DNA of 64,000 bases from Girardinichthys multiradiatus (GCF_021462225.1 NC_061808.1:16715119-16779118), one strand, 5' to 3'; counted from the first letter of the stretch, positions 10,788 through 23,000 are shown. The notes: a model not told the origin generated them from the letters alone. Made by a program: numbers and translations.

Positions 10788-11300
10788 AGGGTAATGTTGC
10801 CCCGGGAAGCAAATCTATGGCGCAATCTTACGGCCGGTGTGGCGGTAACGACAGTGCCTTGGCTTTATTAAACACCTGCCTCAGGTGGTGATACTTTCTG
10901 GGGACCTGGGACAGGTCAGGAAAATCGCCCACTTCAGCGGCTGGAGGAACAGGGGGTAACACGACCACCGATCTGAGGCAGGAGGTGTGGCACTTGGTGG
11001 ACCAGGACTCTGTCCTTCACTCAATCCAATTGATGTGGGGATTGTGTGTACACAGCCAGGGGAAGCCTAACACTAAGGCATGCGTGGCAACACAAAAAAA
11101 GAAATCTCCTCCCGGTGATTAACTAAGAGGAGCAGTACCAGAGGCTTAGTGTAGTGGGTGATCCGTTGGAGTCTCTTTCCATCTAAAGAGGAAACCGGGT
11201 GGGGTGGCGAGGGGCACAGTCTCAATCTTGGCAGTTTCTACTAAACCTGAATCTATAAGGTTCACTCCTAGAATCAATTAGAGCGGACAAGTTCTGTGTA
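10788..11300 (-). pseudogene. gypsy protease and start of RT
   Basis: The - strand has ALIDSR around 11267-11284, where the retropepsin active site would be LIDSGA; the Gly is replaced by Arg. About 200 bp on comes LGFPWLCTHNPHINW near 11026-11073, a motif typical of sushi-like gypsy proteases, followed by a stop. The segment 10788-11020 leads into the RT N-terminus. Retropepsin would process Gag-Pol; here it is inactive. Confidence 0.8.
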
Positions 11301-12361
11301 AACTGGTTAAACGATAGCATAGCCGATAAACAAAATCTGGGAGCAGAAAGGGAGCAACTCCGGTCTGACGGTATACTCCCAGCTACCGGCGTACCGACCC
11401 ATTTGGCCGAGAAGGGCAGGTGGGACAGTCAGCGACCAAATGTTCAGGGGAGCCACAGTAAAAACACTTTCTAGATTGGCGACGTCTCTCCCTCTCTAAG
11501 CTGGAGAGGCAGGCTTGGCCAATTTGCATGGGTTCGGGACCCTGTATAGGTGACTCTAAAGGTGGAGATCTTGGAGCTAGTGGTGGGGAACAGGCAGACT
11601 GGGCTTTGACATAACTGTATTCATACTTTGATCTCTTTCTCTCTCTTAGGCGACTATCCAGTCAAATAGCTAAAGCTATAAACTCCTCTAAGGGCTCTGG
11701 CTCATTAACCAAAACAAGTTAATCCTTTAACGGCTCACCTAGAGCATGAAAAAAGGCAGACTTCAAAGCGCGGCCATCCCAGCCTGACGCTGCTGCCAAA
11801 ATACGAAAATCAATAGCGAACTCAGAAAGTGGTTTATTCTGCTGCTTTAAAGCTGCCAGAAGCAGCCACATCAGAGTCTAAGGAGAAGTTACGTCTAAAC
11901 TCCTTCTCAAACTCAGAGAAGGAGCAACCAAACTGAGAACAATTAGGGACTCTGCCCAACGTAATGCCTTCCCTGACAAGAGGCCAATAATATAAGAGAT
12001 CTTAGAGTTGTCATGGAGAAAGGAATGAGGAGAGCGGTCAAACACTAGATTACATTGCAGTGAAAAACCCCTGCAATTCCCCGCCTCACTGGAACACTTG
12101 TCAGGGCAGGGGGAAGTGACATCATGGGCATAAGGAAGTCGCAGTGACTCCGTGCTCACAGCAGCGCCCTCTACGGGCGGGGTGGTGGACCTGTTGAAGG
12201 AGTGTTGTAGCAGAAATTTGTTCAAGCTGGATATCGGACAGACTTTCTTGTTCGGCTAAGGAACGAATGGATGAATCATGAGCCTGGATAAGGTGAGTGT
12301 GATCGGAAATGATTCCCCTGAGTGCCTCTGCTGGGTCTGGTTGGCTCGAGTGTTCTGTCAT
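11301..12361 (-). pseudogene. gypsy gag with CCHC zinc knuckle
   Basis: The - strand starts at the ATG at 12359-12361 (MTEHSSQPDPAEALRGIISD), typical of fish sushi-like Gag. After a frameshift comes a capsid-like stretch SFLHDNSKISYIIGLLSGKA and RWAE near 11980. A nucleocapsid knuckle KCFYCGSPEHLVADCP follows at about 11422-11469 (CX2CX4HX4C). Several frameshifts lie between. Gag would assemble particles and bind RNA. The first residues overlap the end of the 12356-12476 repeat. Confidence 0.88.
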
Positions 12362-12476
12362 AGTTTTATGAACCGATTTGACCCACATGCAGAAAATGCT
12401 CAGGAGAAACAGGAAAGTTTGTAACGGTTTTTATTTTACACAGGATTACTGGGTGCTCTGGTACACAGTGGGGCTG
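12356..12476 (-). repeat. Right 121-bp terminal direct repeat of gypsy element
   Basis: Partner of 7193-7313. It ends (in - orientation) CTATGACA immediately at the gag start, as a 5' LTR end should. The match stops at GGGGCTG on both sides, so each end has only about 121 bp of LTR-like sequence. The sequence right of 12476 is unrelated to the left flank. Confidence 0.75.
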
Positions 12477-13473
12477 TAAGAAGGAAACATACAGTAATGT
12501 TTTAATTATGAATCTGAGAATATTATTTAATATTAATATTTTAATATTTTATCAAATAAAATTACGGTCTGTTAAGGGTTGTCCTGTGAATACCAGCCCA
12601 GTAAGGCGATGGTATTAGGACAAAATAGAAAGGTGTGAGACGAGCTCTGGCATTATTGAACAGCATAAACTCTGCACATATATGGAATGAATTCACACAA
12701 TTTCTTAAAATACAAGAATTTATTAACAAAAATAAGTCAACTCAAAGTCAAACATATTTCAATCAACAAACTCTTTACTATGCTAAAACAATCCAACTAA
12801 ACTACCAAGCAGAATTAAAGAATAATGAAGACTAATGGGCTATGTACAATATAAACAAGTTGATTAAAGATGATTGGAAATCATGACCAAAAAGAGTGAT
12901 GCAACATTACCATGCAATGTTTATGTTTGAGAACCAAGGACTATCTTGAAGAATCTGGAAGTGAAGTTAAGTTAGTCTTGGTACTAACTTAGGCAATAAT
13001 CAGCAAACGTTTAGACAACCCTTCACAATGTAAGATCAGATAAAATATTATTTTAATAAAATAATGTTTTAAATAATGATCTGCTGAATAAAACCAACCT
13101 TCTGGATGACCATTTCTCACCGGGGTCTAATTAGCTGCCTTTAGTTATTGAAATAATATTTGAAGAAATATTATTAAAGGGGTATTCATTTTGTCTCAGG
13201 GTTACCAAAGCTGATGACCAAGGAATGTAATAATGATATGAATGTATTGTCCTGTATTTTCTCATTGAACAATGTAGAAAGGTATGAGTTAGTCAGAGTT
13301 TAGTCCTGCCCAGGCTAACCTCTATCCTGCCCAGTCATAGGTTTTGAGGAACACAGAGACAGATTTGTTTTGTTCTGCTTCGCCACGGATCACTGATTGT
13401 TCAGCAAAGGACAGAATGGTCCCAGTAGCTTCAAAGACTGCGATTCATCTCACCCTTTGAACCTAGGGGGGAA
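12477..13473. other. Unassigned ~1-kb block next to long LTR
   Basis: AT-rich sequence without convincing coding frames; the 66-residue frame at 12635-12835 has no recognisable features. The block ends in a purine run AGGGGGGAA (13465-13473) directly before the LTR at 13474, which looks like a retroviral polypurine tract. It may therefore be the 3' internal, non-coding part of the same retroelement. Whether it is part of that element or ordinary intron is inference. Confidence 0.4.
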
Positions 13474-14941
13474 TGTTGGACCACTTGTTTGCTGAGTATT
13501 GGACTACCTGCACGTTGTTGGACATCACTGTGCCTCTCCAATGGCATCGGCCATTTTGTATCCAGGACAGCCCGCTACTACATATCCCGTCGAGCACTGC
13601 GACTGATATGACGAGCGTCCGAAGTCTGACGTCACAAGACGCTATATAGGAAGGCCTCCGTTTTGAACACCCCGCCTTCAGCTGGAGACCGGATCAGCAA
13701 TTGAAGCGCATCACTTCTGCAGAAGGGTCCCTTGCGGATTTCAGTTATTCTCTCTCGTTGAATAACGAACAATTCCTAACTGAGGTTTCTGGACTAGGAA
13801 GGCCAGAAATTTCACTTTGCCGATCGAAGACGTGAGCTTAACACGTAACTAAGAACACGGAGTTTCGCGGAGTCGAACCGCTACCGTGCTTCATCCCAAG
13901 TCGACTTTGATGGTCAGATCATATTTTTCCTTTTCACCAAGAAGGCCAGAAGACGAAGACTGACCGCTTTTCCTGAAGTTAATTGTGGACGCACAATTAA
14001 CTAACCCCTTTCCACCTTTCCTCTCGCTTGACCCCCCGCTCAGAAGGAAGACGACTTCAAAGTAAAACCTATCTTTTACTTTTATTTCTTTATTAGAAGG
14101 CCTGTGCAGGGTCAGAGGTTGTAGAGCGATGAGAATCGCTAGTTAGAATCTAATGTGTTCTGAATGGTATGTGCATGTAACTCTGTTTATTGAAACTTTG
14201 ATGTACTGTATTGATGTCTGAAGCCGCTGTGCTCCTAGCTCTGTGCGTGTTTTGTGAAGTAGTGAACACCTGAGAAGTGCGCTGTAAGACTGGACTGTTA
14301 AAATAACCTCATGGTGAAATCCCCATTTTCCTTTGTCTCCAACCTCACTGTTTCGCTAGCTTGCCGCCAAAAGTGTATAACTCTTTGTGTGCTAAGGAGT
14401 TGGGGGTTTTATGATTGAGCACAACTGAGTTACAGTCGGAGCTGCGCCCCACCTCCACTCACCACCAGACCCCTTTTTCATATTCTCATTCCTTCTTTTT
14501 GCCATAACTGCTGGTTGATTTAATACACACCCACTGCTGTTTGCTTTATTTTGCTTAGTTAGATGTGCTACCCCTGTTATGTAGAACTTTGCATGTTGAG
14601 TATGTGAAGATTAATAAATATTCACATAGATAAAGAGAAAGCGTTTTGTGTTCATTGTGTGCAAACGTGATTCGTCAGTCAAGATAAGGTTAAACGTTCC
14701 CCATGTTTCGGCAGAAACGGTCGATTAAACAGTGACATCTCCGGTAATAGTTATTAATTGTTACGGAGTATTTAACGGTTGTAATTGTCAGAGCCGTTGA
14801 GCCACAATTACAACACCAGAAACATCTCTGGTCTCGATTCATAAATGAGGATTTTGGTTAAGAAATTGATTTTGTCAAATTATGATTTTTAATTATAATT
14901 ATTGATCAAGATTAATAAATCAATAATCGTAACTCCCAACA
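13474..14941 (+). mobile_element. Long retrovirus-like LTR (1468 bp)
   Basis: The segment starts TGTTGG and ends CCAACA, giving inverted TG...CA termini. It is preceded by the purine tract AGGGGGGAA (13465-13473). Promoter-like signals lie 150-175 bp in: a CRE (TGACGTCA, 13627-13634) and a TATA box (TATATA, 13643-13648). A poly(A) signal AATAAA is at 14613-14618, followed by about 320 bp of U5-like sequence. The order fits a U3-R-U5 LTR in + orientation with an unusually long R. It is far longer than the gypsy LTRs here (480-702 bp) and within the size range of large endogenous retrovirus LTRs. No gag, pol or env frame adjoins it, so the family is unassigned. Confidence 0.65.
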
Positions 14942-15345
14942 GTAAGTAGGGGTAGTAGCTTGGAATGAAATAATGAATGAGTAAATTCTTACTAGGCTGG
15001 GTGAGTACTCCGCCAGGAGGATAGAGATTTGGACTGACCAGGGTGAGAACCCCGTGCGGTAAGTTTGAAAGCACCAAGAACACGTAGTGGACAACAACGC
15101 CTGGTAGAACGGAGCCAGAGTCGGCTTGCTTGAGAGCGGTGGAGGGTGGACAGGTTCTGCGGGATCGGTATGTGGCAGGAATCACCTGGCGGCAGCCAGC
15201 AGGGTTAGCCCAGTAGATCAGTAACAGCGAGGCACCAGAAAAGCTCAGGTTCTTCAGTAGTCCGAGACAAGGTGAGCTTAGGGAAGTAGTCCGTCGGTCC
15301 AGCCTGGGTAACATCCAGGTAGTCACCGATCTAGCGCACATGTAA
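14942..15345 (-). other. Possible LTR-retroelement fragment
   Basis: A GC-richer block with a 150-residue - strand open frame (14889-15341) rich in Ser, Pro and Leu and lacking known motifs. The text resembles the untranslated or LTR parts of fish gypsy elements rather than a protein. No termini or target duplications could be fixed. Kept as a low-confidence repeat candidate. Confidence 0.3.
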
Positions 15346-15399
15346 ACAAAGACAGGTTAGCAAAAAGTCAAGACTAGAGATACTTAATGATTCTTAATA

Positions 15400-15725
15400 A
15401 ATACACCAGAGCTCATCAACGAAGATGGAAAACACCTGTCACCTCCACCAGGACTCCAGCACTTTCAAAAGACCAAGTACACATATAAACACAAAACCCG
15501 TGTTGCCCACCACGACAATGATTTGTTCGAGTTGCTGCAATATACCTGCAACTATGCATACCTGAGATGGCACACTGAACTGTGTATATTTTCATGTATA
15601 GTATTTTTAAACTTTTTAAATTTTCTTGTATTTTATTTTCATTGAGTGATAATGTTTTTTGATGAGCAACAGGAAAAGCATTAATTTTCATTGTGCACAG
15701 GTACAGTCAAAATAAAGCCTATCAA
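15400..15725 (+). mobile_element. Possible LINE 3' tail
   Basis: The + strand ends in TTTTCATTGTGCACAGGTAC followed by AGTCAAAATAAAGCCTATC. This resembles the 3' ends of fish CR1/L2 LINEs, which have a cattgtac...aataaa tail. No ORF2 remains. The 91-residue - strand frame here (15416-15691) is not considered a gene. Confidence 0.35.
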
Positions 15726-15923
15726 TTCAAATGTTTATATGCTCATGTGTTTGTTTGGTTTTTAATCTTTTATATTTTTATAATAAAGTACTCAGTTCTT
15801 CACATAATAATTAATTATCTGAAGCCTATGGATCTTGTGACCCAGTAATCCAATTTACTTATTAGCTACATACCAATGCATGGTCACACTCGAGTTAGTT
15901 TCTCTGTCAATCTCCTAATCACT

Positions 15924-15954
<31 letters not shown>

Positions 15955-18900
15955 ACCCCGAGAGACACACACAAAATACAAATAAAAAAAGTCTTATTTA
16001 AAACAAGTCATGTCTTTTTTAACTTATTTGTTATTTTGTTTGAAATATTCATGAATTTGGTATCATTGAAGCCTGAAAAAAATAAAATATCCTTATAGCC
16101 ACATAATGATGCTAGGAATCGGCATGCCCTAGCCTGCCACCTGGCCCACAAGGCACATGATCTTGACATCCCTCCCTGCAAGGGAAGGAACAGGCTTTCA
16201 CTTTGCTTTTCTGTCCAAACCCAGGGATCCGAGTTTCGATCAACAGGTGCTTGCCAACAACCTTTTTTATGTTGTTTTTGGTCTCTTTTGAAAAAAGTAT
16301 TTTATCAGATTAAACAAATGTTTAACAAAATAAAATAATGCAGCTAAAAAAATCTAATAAGTTAAAAGAGTGGTAGGGTGGTCAAGTCATTAAGAAACTA
16401 TAACTAAGTTGTTTTAATGCCAAAACGGCGGACACAAAAGCAACTTTTTCAATAAAAACCTGTTGTTGAGATGTAAATTTTGAATTAAATGTTTATTCCA
16501 GCAGCTGGATAGACTACTCATTGTCTGGAGTCTATGTTTTCTATGAATTCAAATCAGAAAGACAACACTTTTTATTCACTGGGGTGCTGCTTTGGAGATC
16601 GATAAATGGAATTTCCTCCTGGACTTGGCATGGATGAAAAAACATTATACAGAAACTACCTGAAGTTTGGATCAGATAAAACAATTATTTTTCTCAAATT
16701 ATTTTATTTTAAAGATGTATATTTAGTTATTATTATGGATATTTTGATTTTTGTTTAACTCTGTTTTTAAAAACTCATCTAGATGCATGGACTATATCAT
16801 TCACCAATATGCCAAGAGATTTCTAAGTTCTCCTGTAAGGGCAACAGCCTGTAATGTCTGCAGTTGTCCTGTATGCATTACCACAGTACAGTAGTGATGC
16901 CTTTGATGGTATTATGATGTTGTTATTTCCTAATAAAGTGGAAAATGTCTATTTAACTCTTACCCTGGTCTTCCTGACTCCTAATGTCACAGGACAGTGG
17001 AGTCAGTGAGTACAGGACACTGTACAGTGGCTATTGCAGAAACCAGGTTATGTGGGTATTGGGGGTGGAGGGCAGCTGTCAGCTTTTACAAGCCTCGTGC
17101 CCTGGAAAAAATTAGCTCCAATTCTCTATCCAAAACGCTAATGAGAAGCACACAGAGGAGGAAAGGGAGGGGGGGTTAGATAAAGGTCGTGGTCACGGCT
17201 GTTTGGATGTTGGGGGATGTGATGGATCACAGAGGAAGGAACAGAGACGTCTGCCTCTCGGCATCCTTACACTGCCGTGACCTGAAATGCCTCTGAGAAG
17301 TCTTGCAAACACATCCATCACTCTGCATTCCTAAGGAGGACTAAGTAAAACCACATAAATAGAGGCGGAGCAACACATGGATAGACTCTAAAGGATGAGC
17401 ATAGCACAGCTGTGATAGCGTTTGTAGATAAAGAATCAGATGATTTAATGAGGCATGGCTCACACAGGAAACTATAAGTTATAAAAAGCCACGTGTGACT
17501 GGTTGAGAGAGCGTGAAATATCAAGGCTGATGGAGAGTTTGAGTAATTACTTAAACCTTGCACACAGGTTTCTAAACACATACTTAAAGTCATAGTCTTA
17601 CAGCACAGGCAGATAATAAACAACTTTTAATCAGCTCCAACAGAGAAACTGAGCAGAAAATAAATCAGTTTGTGTTTTATGCTGTTTCTCTTATTAATCT
17701 CATCTGTGCTCTGGATCAAATCTCAGAGACACACAGCGGGACTGTTGGCTTATGTGAGTTTTATTTTTCTTGTTTATTTTACCTTTGCTCTATCAAATCA
17801 TTCTCCATCTGTTATATTTACAACCTAAATGTGTTACACATGACCACGGCTACCGCACCTCTGTGTTTTATACAACAGCCAAAGAAGAGGCCGCTGTCTG
17901 AAGCCCGGCACTTGATTCCAGACTAGTTTTAAAGGCTGACCGTAGATGCTCAGGGTGGGAACAAAACTGAATGAGCTCCATTGTTGGCTATGTTAAAAAG
18001 TGACAACTTTCTCCACAATATTTTCACATTAATTGCAAAAGAATCATATGCTTTATTCTTTGTTTGGCAGTGAGAGAAGATGGACTGCTAATGCAACAGC
18101 TGCTGGGTACAATTGTTGGTTTGAAAGGGATGTTGTGTGCAGTTTTTTGCAGCACTGCTTTCTGAAGTCTACTGGACACTGATTACTGACCATATAAGTT
18201 TTTTACGTTTATGTCAGTCAAAAGTAGGCTCTTTTCATTCACAAAGATTGAATCAGTTAATTGTAAAATGCCCTTTGAAAACACTGTCATCTTTCTGCTA
18301 TTGGATTGTGAATTTGCACTTAGTTTCCTCAAATTCTCACCCCTTCTACTTTACTGCAAATAAATATGTTACTTTACTTACGTGATGTTGAGTATTTGTG
18401 TGGCTGTCAGGTGCTTAATGAAGTGGTGGCATGTCTGTGTTTGCCATTTTATTTCCAATTGCCAGTTGGGATGTGTTCATAGGTTTATGACCCTCAACAG
18501 AAATACATTTGTATAGTAAATGGTTGGATGGGAGGGAAGACTTTGGGTGTTTTATAATTTTATTTAGTTTTAAAAGCAGACTTTGTGTTGGATTCTGTCT
18601 AAAGGTGCACATAATTTCAAAATTATTGTTAAACATGATGATTTGGATTGCCATTAATCAACATTTTACTAAAAGTTATTTTTTTCTTTTCCATCATCAC
18701 CATCACCCCACAGCTCTCCCTGAGTTTTAGCACCCCCTTTACTAGGATCTGTTTCAAGCACAAACAATAGAGAAAGACCATCCAACTATTCAAATGCATC
18801 ACTGGCAGAATTTGGATACATGCCAATATAAATATTGCACCTAAGCAGACCTTTGCAACTGCAATATTGCACAGACTGGAACTGCAATGACAGCTGCAAT

Positions 18901-19297
18901 TTAATGTATTTTGCAGCACTGTTTTTGTTACTATTCTGATAAAATCATGTATATCCAAAACATATTTAATGACATGGCGAATACGCTAAAGTTATGTTAG
19001 ATTATTGACAATGAATTTGTTAGATTAAATTTTAAAAAAAAGTCTAAGTAAATCTTGTTGTTTTCTAAGAAAAGTGAACTCAGAGCATCACTGTGCATGT
19101 CAACTAAAGCTAATTGGAGTCATGAGTTTGCAAGTCTGGAGTCCAATTAGAAAATACTGATTAGAATAGTAAGTTTGAGCTATTTTTATTTAAACACTCA
19201 TAATTTTGAGCTTGTCCTGAAGTATTTGTTTTCTAAGGCTGCATTCCGTCATTAAAAATCGGCTGCAACATAGAGTCTCTGCAGAGTCTCAGACTTG
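15726..19297. other. Intronic sequence with CA microsatellite
   Basis: ust intron 1. A (CA)n run lies at about 15924-15956. Open frames at 16997-18958 are short and featureless, and no splice-consistent exon with recognisable protein was found. Nothing else is assigned. Confidence 0.45.
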
Positions 19298-19344
19298 AGA
19301 CTATGTACTTGATGCACCTCGAGGGTGCATCAAGTACATAGTCT
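19298..19344. repeat. Perfect 21-bp inverted repeat (5-nt loop)
   Basis: The arm AGACTATGTACTTGATGCACC (19298-19318, given as 19 bases plus the final CC) pairs without mismatch with 19324-19344 around the loop TCGAG. As RNA or single-stranded DNA it would fold into a 47-nt hairpin. It lies in ust intron 1, about 0.7 kb before exon 2. It is not a transposon terminus that I recognise. Confidence 0.85.
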
Positions 19345-20037
19345 GCTCCCTAATATCCATCCTGGAGCTGGTGAGTTTCCAGAGTGTTTTGAGCAAGCAG
19401 TACTCTTTTAAGAAAGCTTCCTCACCTATATCTTCTCATGCAGCTAATGAGCTGATAAAATCGCTGATCTATTGTAAAGAATAAAGATTAAACAAATGGT
19501 GGAAGTGTTGAAACCTCCCATTCACATACAAAAACAATGCAGATTGCATTCTAGTGTAATGGCGGTAGCATTGTGGTATAATAGCCATGAGAGCTGCATG
19601 GAAAAACCTTTTTAGCAAGCACTGAGAGCCAAGTGGCATCACTATCGGCTTCAAACTGAAATCAGTTATCAAATTTGCCAGATGCAGTATTAATTTTTTA
19701 GTGGACAATCCTCTCCCTAAATGTTATAATTAACTTCTCACATTTGTCTATTGGTCAAGAATCTGCTTTTAGTACAGCTAAAAATGCATCTGCAAACCTT
19801 AATGAACACAAAACATTTCTTCCTGCGACACGTTTTTTTTTAAGACATTAATTTACTATACATATGTTTTTGCTTTGATTTGATTGTTAGCTTTTTAGAC
19901 TATTCTTGCATGTGTAGAGGCCTATACAGTTGTACGGCATGCATAATTGAAAGTTTCTTTTTAAAGTTGTTGTTATTTATGCGTTATGTATATTATAAAA
20001 CATTCTATCATGCATGCTTATTTTTGTTTTCTTGCAG
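19345..20037. other. End of ust intron 1
   Basis: AT-rich sequence ending in a pyrimidine-rich acceptor (TTTTTGTTTTCTTGCAG) at 20037. The 79-residue - strand frame at 19469-19708 shows no domain. Confidence 0.6.
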
Positions 20038-20081
20038 GGGAATCTACATATCTGAATGACCACGGACCCCCTGCTCAGAGA
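20038..20081 (+). CDS. ust: ust exon 2
   Basis: The acceptor TTGCAG precedes 20038 and the donor GTGAGT follows 20081. The exon is 44 nt; its first two bases (GG) complete a split codon from exon 1. It then encodes ESTYLNDHGPPAQR, matching the STYLxDHGPP segment just after the stem region of vertebrate UST. It was recognised from this motif and because its phase joins exactly to exon 3. It is too short for an ORF scan to find. Confidence 0.9.
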
Positions 20082-23000
20082 GTGAGTCCTTATCTAGTCT
20101 GGGCACTTTTTATCTCTTGATCTTTTTTCCCAAATTTTCTGTCTCTGATGTGTTACCCTTCAGTTGAAGCCAGTTAAGTCAAAGGAGGTTAGGGGTTAGG
20201 TTTGTGCGAAAGAGTTGCATGCAAACTCTGCAAATACCAGCAGGACCTGCCTTCGGAGCTACAGTAATGCTTTGAATGCACTCACACACAAACACTGAGG
20301 GAGAGCTGACACAGGGGCCTTGTATCCATCCAGCTGCATGTCTGCAGGACTATCTTTCCTCTGAGCTCCCTCTTTCTCTCTTTGCCAACTGCTTTCTCCC
20401 TCTATTTGACCCTTGTTTATTGACAGCATCTTTAATCAGCCACTCCATTTTTACCTCATTTCATTCCAGTGTAATCTCTTTCTTTTACTCCCTTCTTGAT
20501 GTTTATTTGGACTTCTATGAGGTTTTTTCACAGCAGTTTGGGGGGTTGTTATGTTGAATATTATTAACTGAGGACAATAATGAGGTTTTGTTTATTTTAG
20601 ATCACATCTGTGTTTCATTTTTCAGTAATGTGTATAAAAACGTGCTTCATTCAGACAAACCAAGCAACCACATCACTGGCTTCATACAGCCACATTCACC
20701 TAGTAAGGTGACTTATATTACACAAACTGTGACTGGAACCTGGTGAAGATGTTCATTCAGTTCATCTTTTATTATTCAAAACAAGCCATTTTTAATTTAA
20801 TTTTGTTTATTTTATTTGCTGAAGAGGGACATTGTGCATTAATGAACATTTTGAACCACACAAATAATTACAGCCAAGAATCCTTTCTTTTGTTTGCCCC
20901 CTGCCACATGGTACTGGCTGAATGACCTAAAATTAATGAAGTAAAAAAAGACAAACAAACAATGGTAGAAAGCAAAATAAAATACATCATATAGGAAACA
21001 GAGTATATACAAAATTTCAGATTAGTTATTAGACTCCATAAATAAACATAAAATACACAATATCACAATTTTATATTGTAACCAAGCATTCCATAAAAAA
21101 CACAATCATACAAAATTACACAGGCGTGTACAGTTGCTACCACATGTAGCACACATACACACACACACACACACACACAATATTCATAATCCCACTCAGA
21201 ATTAGTTTTATTACGTTTACAAATTTGGCGTTTGTATTTGTGATATTCATGTCAGTTTACATGATTCAGATCAATCTATGAAATTAATATTTGATAAAAC
21301 CAATATTATTTGTGCTAACCTCAGTTATTAGAAGGTATTATTAATAAAATAGACTGTTTATACATATATATACACTTTTGATGCAAGAATTTTGAGAGTA
21401 ACAGCTCTTAAGACTTGAGGCCTTTATTATACATATTCATCATGGAAACACGGAAGCTCATCTGTGTCAAGAACAAGAACAAGAAAAAATATATATCTTT
21501 TTTATGGAACAGGACGTTTCTGAAACCAGACGTGACTTGCTCAGGAAACCTTTTTTCTTTGGCGTTTGTATCAAAGAGTTCGAGGATTTGATCCTGGGGT
21601 TTCCTTATGAATGCAGCCCCATAATTGGGATTTTGAAAAATTTTATAATTTAGAAACATCTATTTAAACATGTGTACATATTGACTAATTTAAGTATTTT
21701 TCTAAGAATGCATTGCTTGTGTTGTTACATTCAGAGGCCTAAAGCTTTACTGTGACTATAAGAGTGCAGGATGAGCTTGACAGGCATTACCACTATACAG
21801 GTCCTTCTCAAAATATTAGCATATTGTGATAAAGTTCATTATTTTCCATAATGTCATGATTAAAATTTAACATTCATATATTTTAGATTCATTGCACACT
21901 AACTGAAATATTTCAGGTCTTTTATTGTCTTAATACGAATGATTGTGGCATACAGCTCATGAAAACCCAAAATTCCTATCTCATAAAATTAGCATATTTC
22001 ATCCGACCAATAAAAGAAAAGTGTTTTTAATACAAAAAACGTCAACCTTCAAATAATCATGTACAGTTATGCACTCAATACTTGGTCGGGAATCCTTTGG
22101 CAAAAATGACTGCTTCAATGCGGTGTGGCATGGAGGCAATCAGCCTGTGGCACTGCTGAGGTCTTATGGAGGCCCAGGATGCTTCGATAGCGGCCTTTAG
22201 CTCATCCAGAGTGTTGGGTCTTGAGTCTCTCAACGTTCTCTTCACAATATCCCACAGATTCTCTATGGGGTTCAGGTCAGGAGAGTTGGCAGGCCAATTG
22301 AGCACAGTGATACCATGGTCAGTAAACCATTTACCAGTGGTTTTGGCACTGTGAGCAGGTGCCAGGTCGTGCTGAAAAATGAAATCTTCATCTCCATAAA
22401 GCTTTTCATCAAATGGAAGCATGAAGTGCTCCAAAATCTCCTGATAGCTAGCTGCATTGACCCTGCCCTTGATAAAACACAGTGGACCAACATCAGCAGC
22501 TGACACGGCACCCCAGACCATCATTGACTGTGGGTACTTGACACTGGACTTCTGGCATTTTGGCATTTCCTTCTCCCCAGTCTTCCTCCAGACTCTGGCA
22601 CCTTGATTTCCGAATGACATGCAGAATTTGATTTCATCCGAAAAAAGTACTTTGGACCACTGAGCAACAGTCCATTGCTGCTTCTCTGTAGCCCAGGTCT
22701 GGGGAATGCGGCACCTGTAGCCCATTTCCTGCACACGCCTGTGCACGGTGGCTCTGGATGTTTCTACTCCAGACTAAGTCCACTGCTTCCGCAGGTCCCC
22801 CAAGGTCTGGAATCGGCCCTTCTCCACAATCTTCCTCAGGGTCCGGTCACCTCTTCTCGTTGTGCAGCGTTTTCTGCCACACTTTTTCCTTCCCACAGAC
22901 TTCCCACTGAGGTGCCTTGATACAGCACTCTGGGAACAGCCTATTCATTCAGAAACTTCTTTCTGTGTCTTACCCTCTTGCTTGAGGGTGTCAATAGTGG

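Larger units (their letters stand above)
7193..12476 (-). mobile_element. Broken Ty3/gypsy (sushi-like) retrotransposon
   Basis: Reading right to left, the - strand carries gag (from 12361), a CCHC zinc knuckle (11425-11466), protease (LIDS near 11273), reverse transcriptase, RNase H, integrase HHCC and integrase core. That is the canonical Ty3/gypsy order. It is bounded by 121-bp direct repeats at 7193-7313 and 12356-12476 that differ at 7 positions. Two younger solo LTRs (7887-8501 and 10081-10782) are inserted in pol with exact 5-bp duplications. Without them the remnant is about 3.96 kb. Frameshifts and the loss of the integrase C-terminus make it inactive. It lies wholly in ust intron 1, antisense to ust. 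Confidence 0.9.

Noticed and set aside
10311..10871. 186-residue + strand open frame
   Set aside because: Almost entirely inside the solo LTR at 10081-10782 and running over its target duplication; not a gene.
14889..15341. 150-residue - strand open frame as a host gene
   Set aside because: No known motif, no splice partners, and it runs across the end of the long LTR. The composition suggests untranslated retroelement sequence.
15924..15956. CRISPR-like array or other structured repeat
   Set aside because: Simple CA microsatellite in eukaryotic intron DNA. There is no repeat-spacer structure anywhere in the window.
20276..20557. 93-residue + strand frame as an alternative ust exon or secreted peptide
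   Set aside because: The ust frame passes directly from 20081 to 27727. This frame has no conserved motif and its hydrophobic Ser/Phe/Leu content reflects pyrimidine-rich intron DNA.
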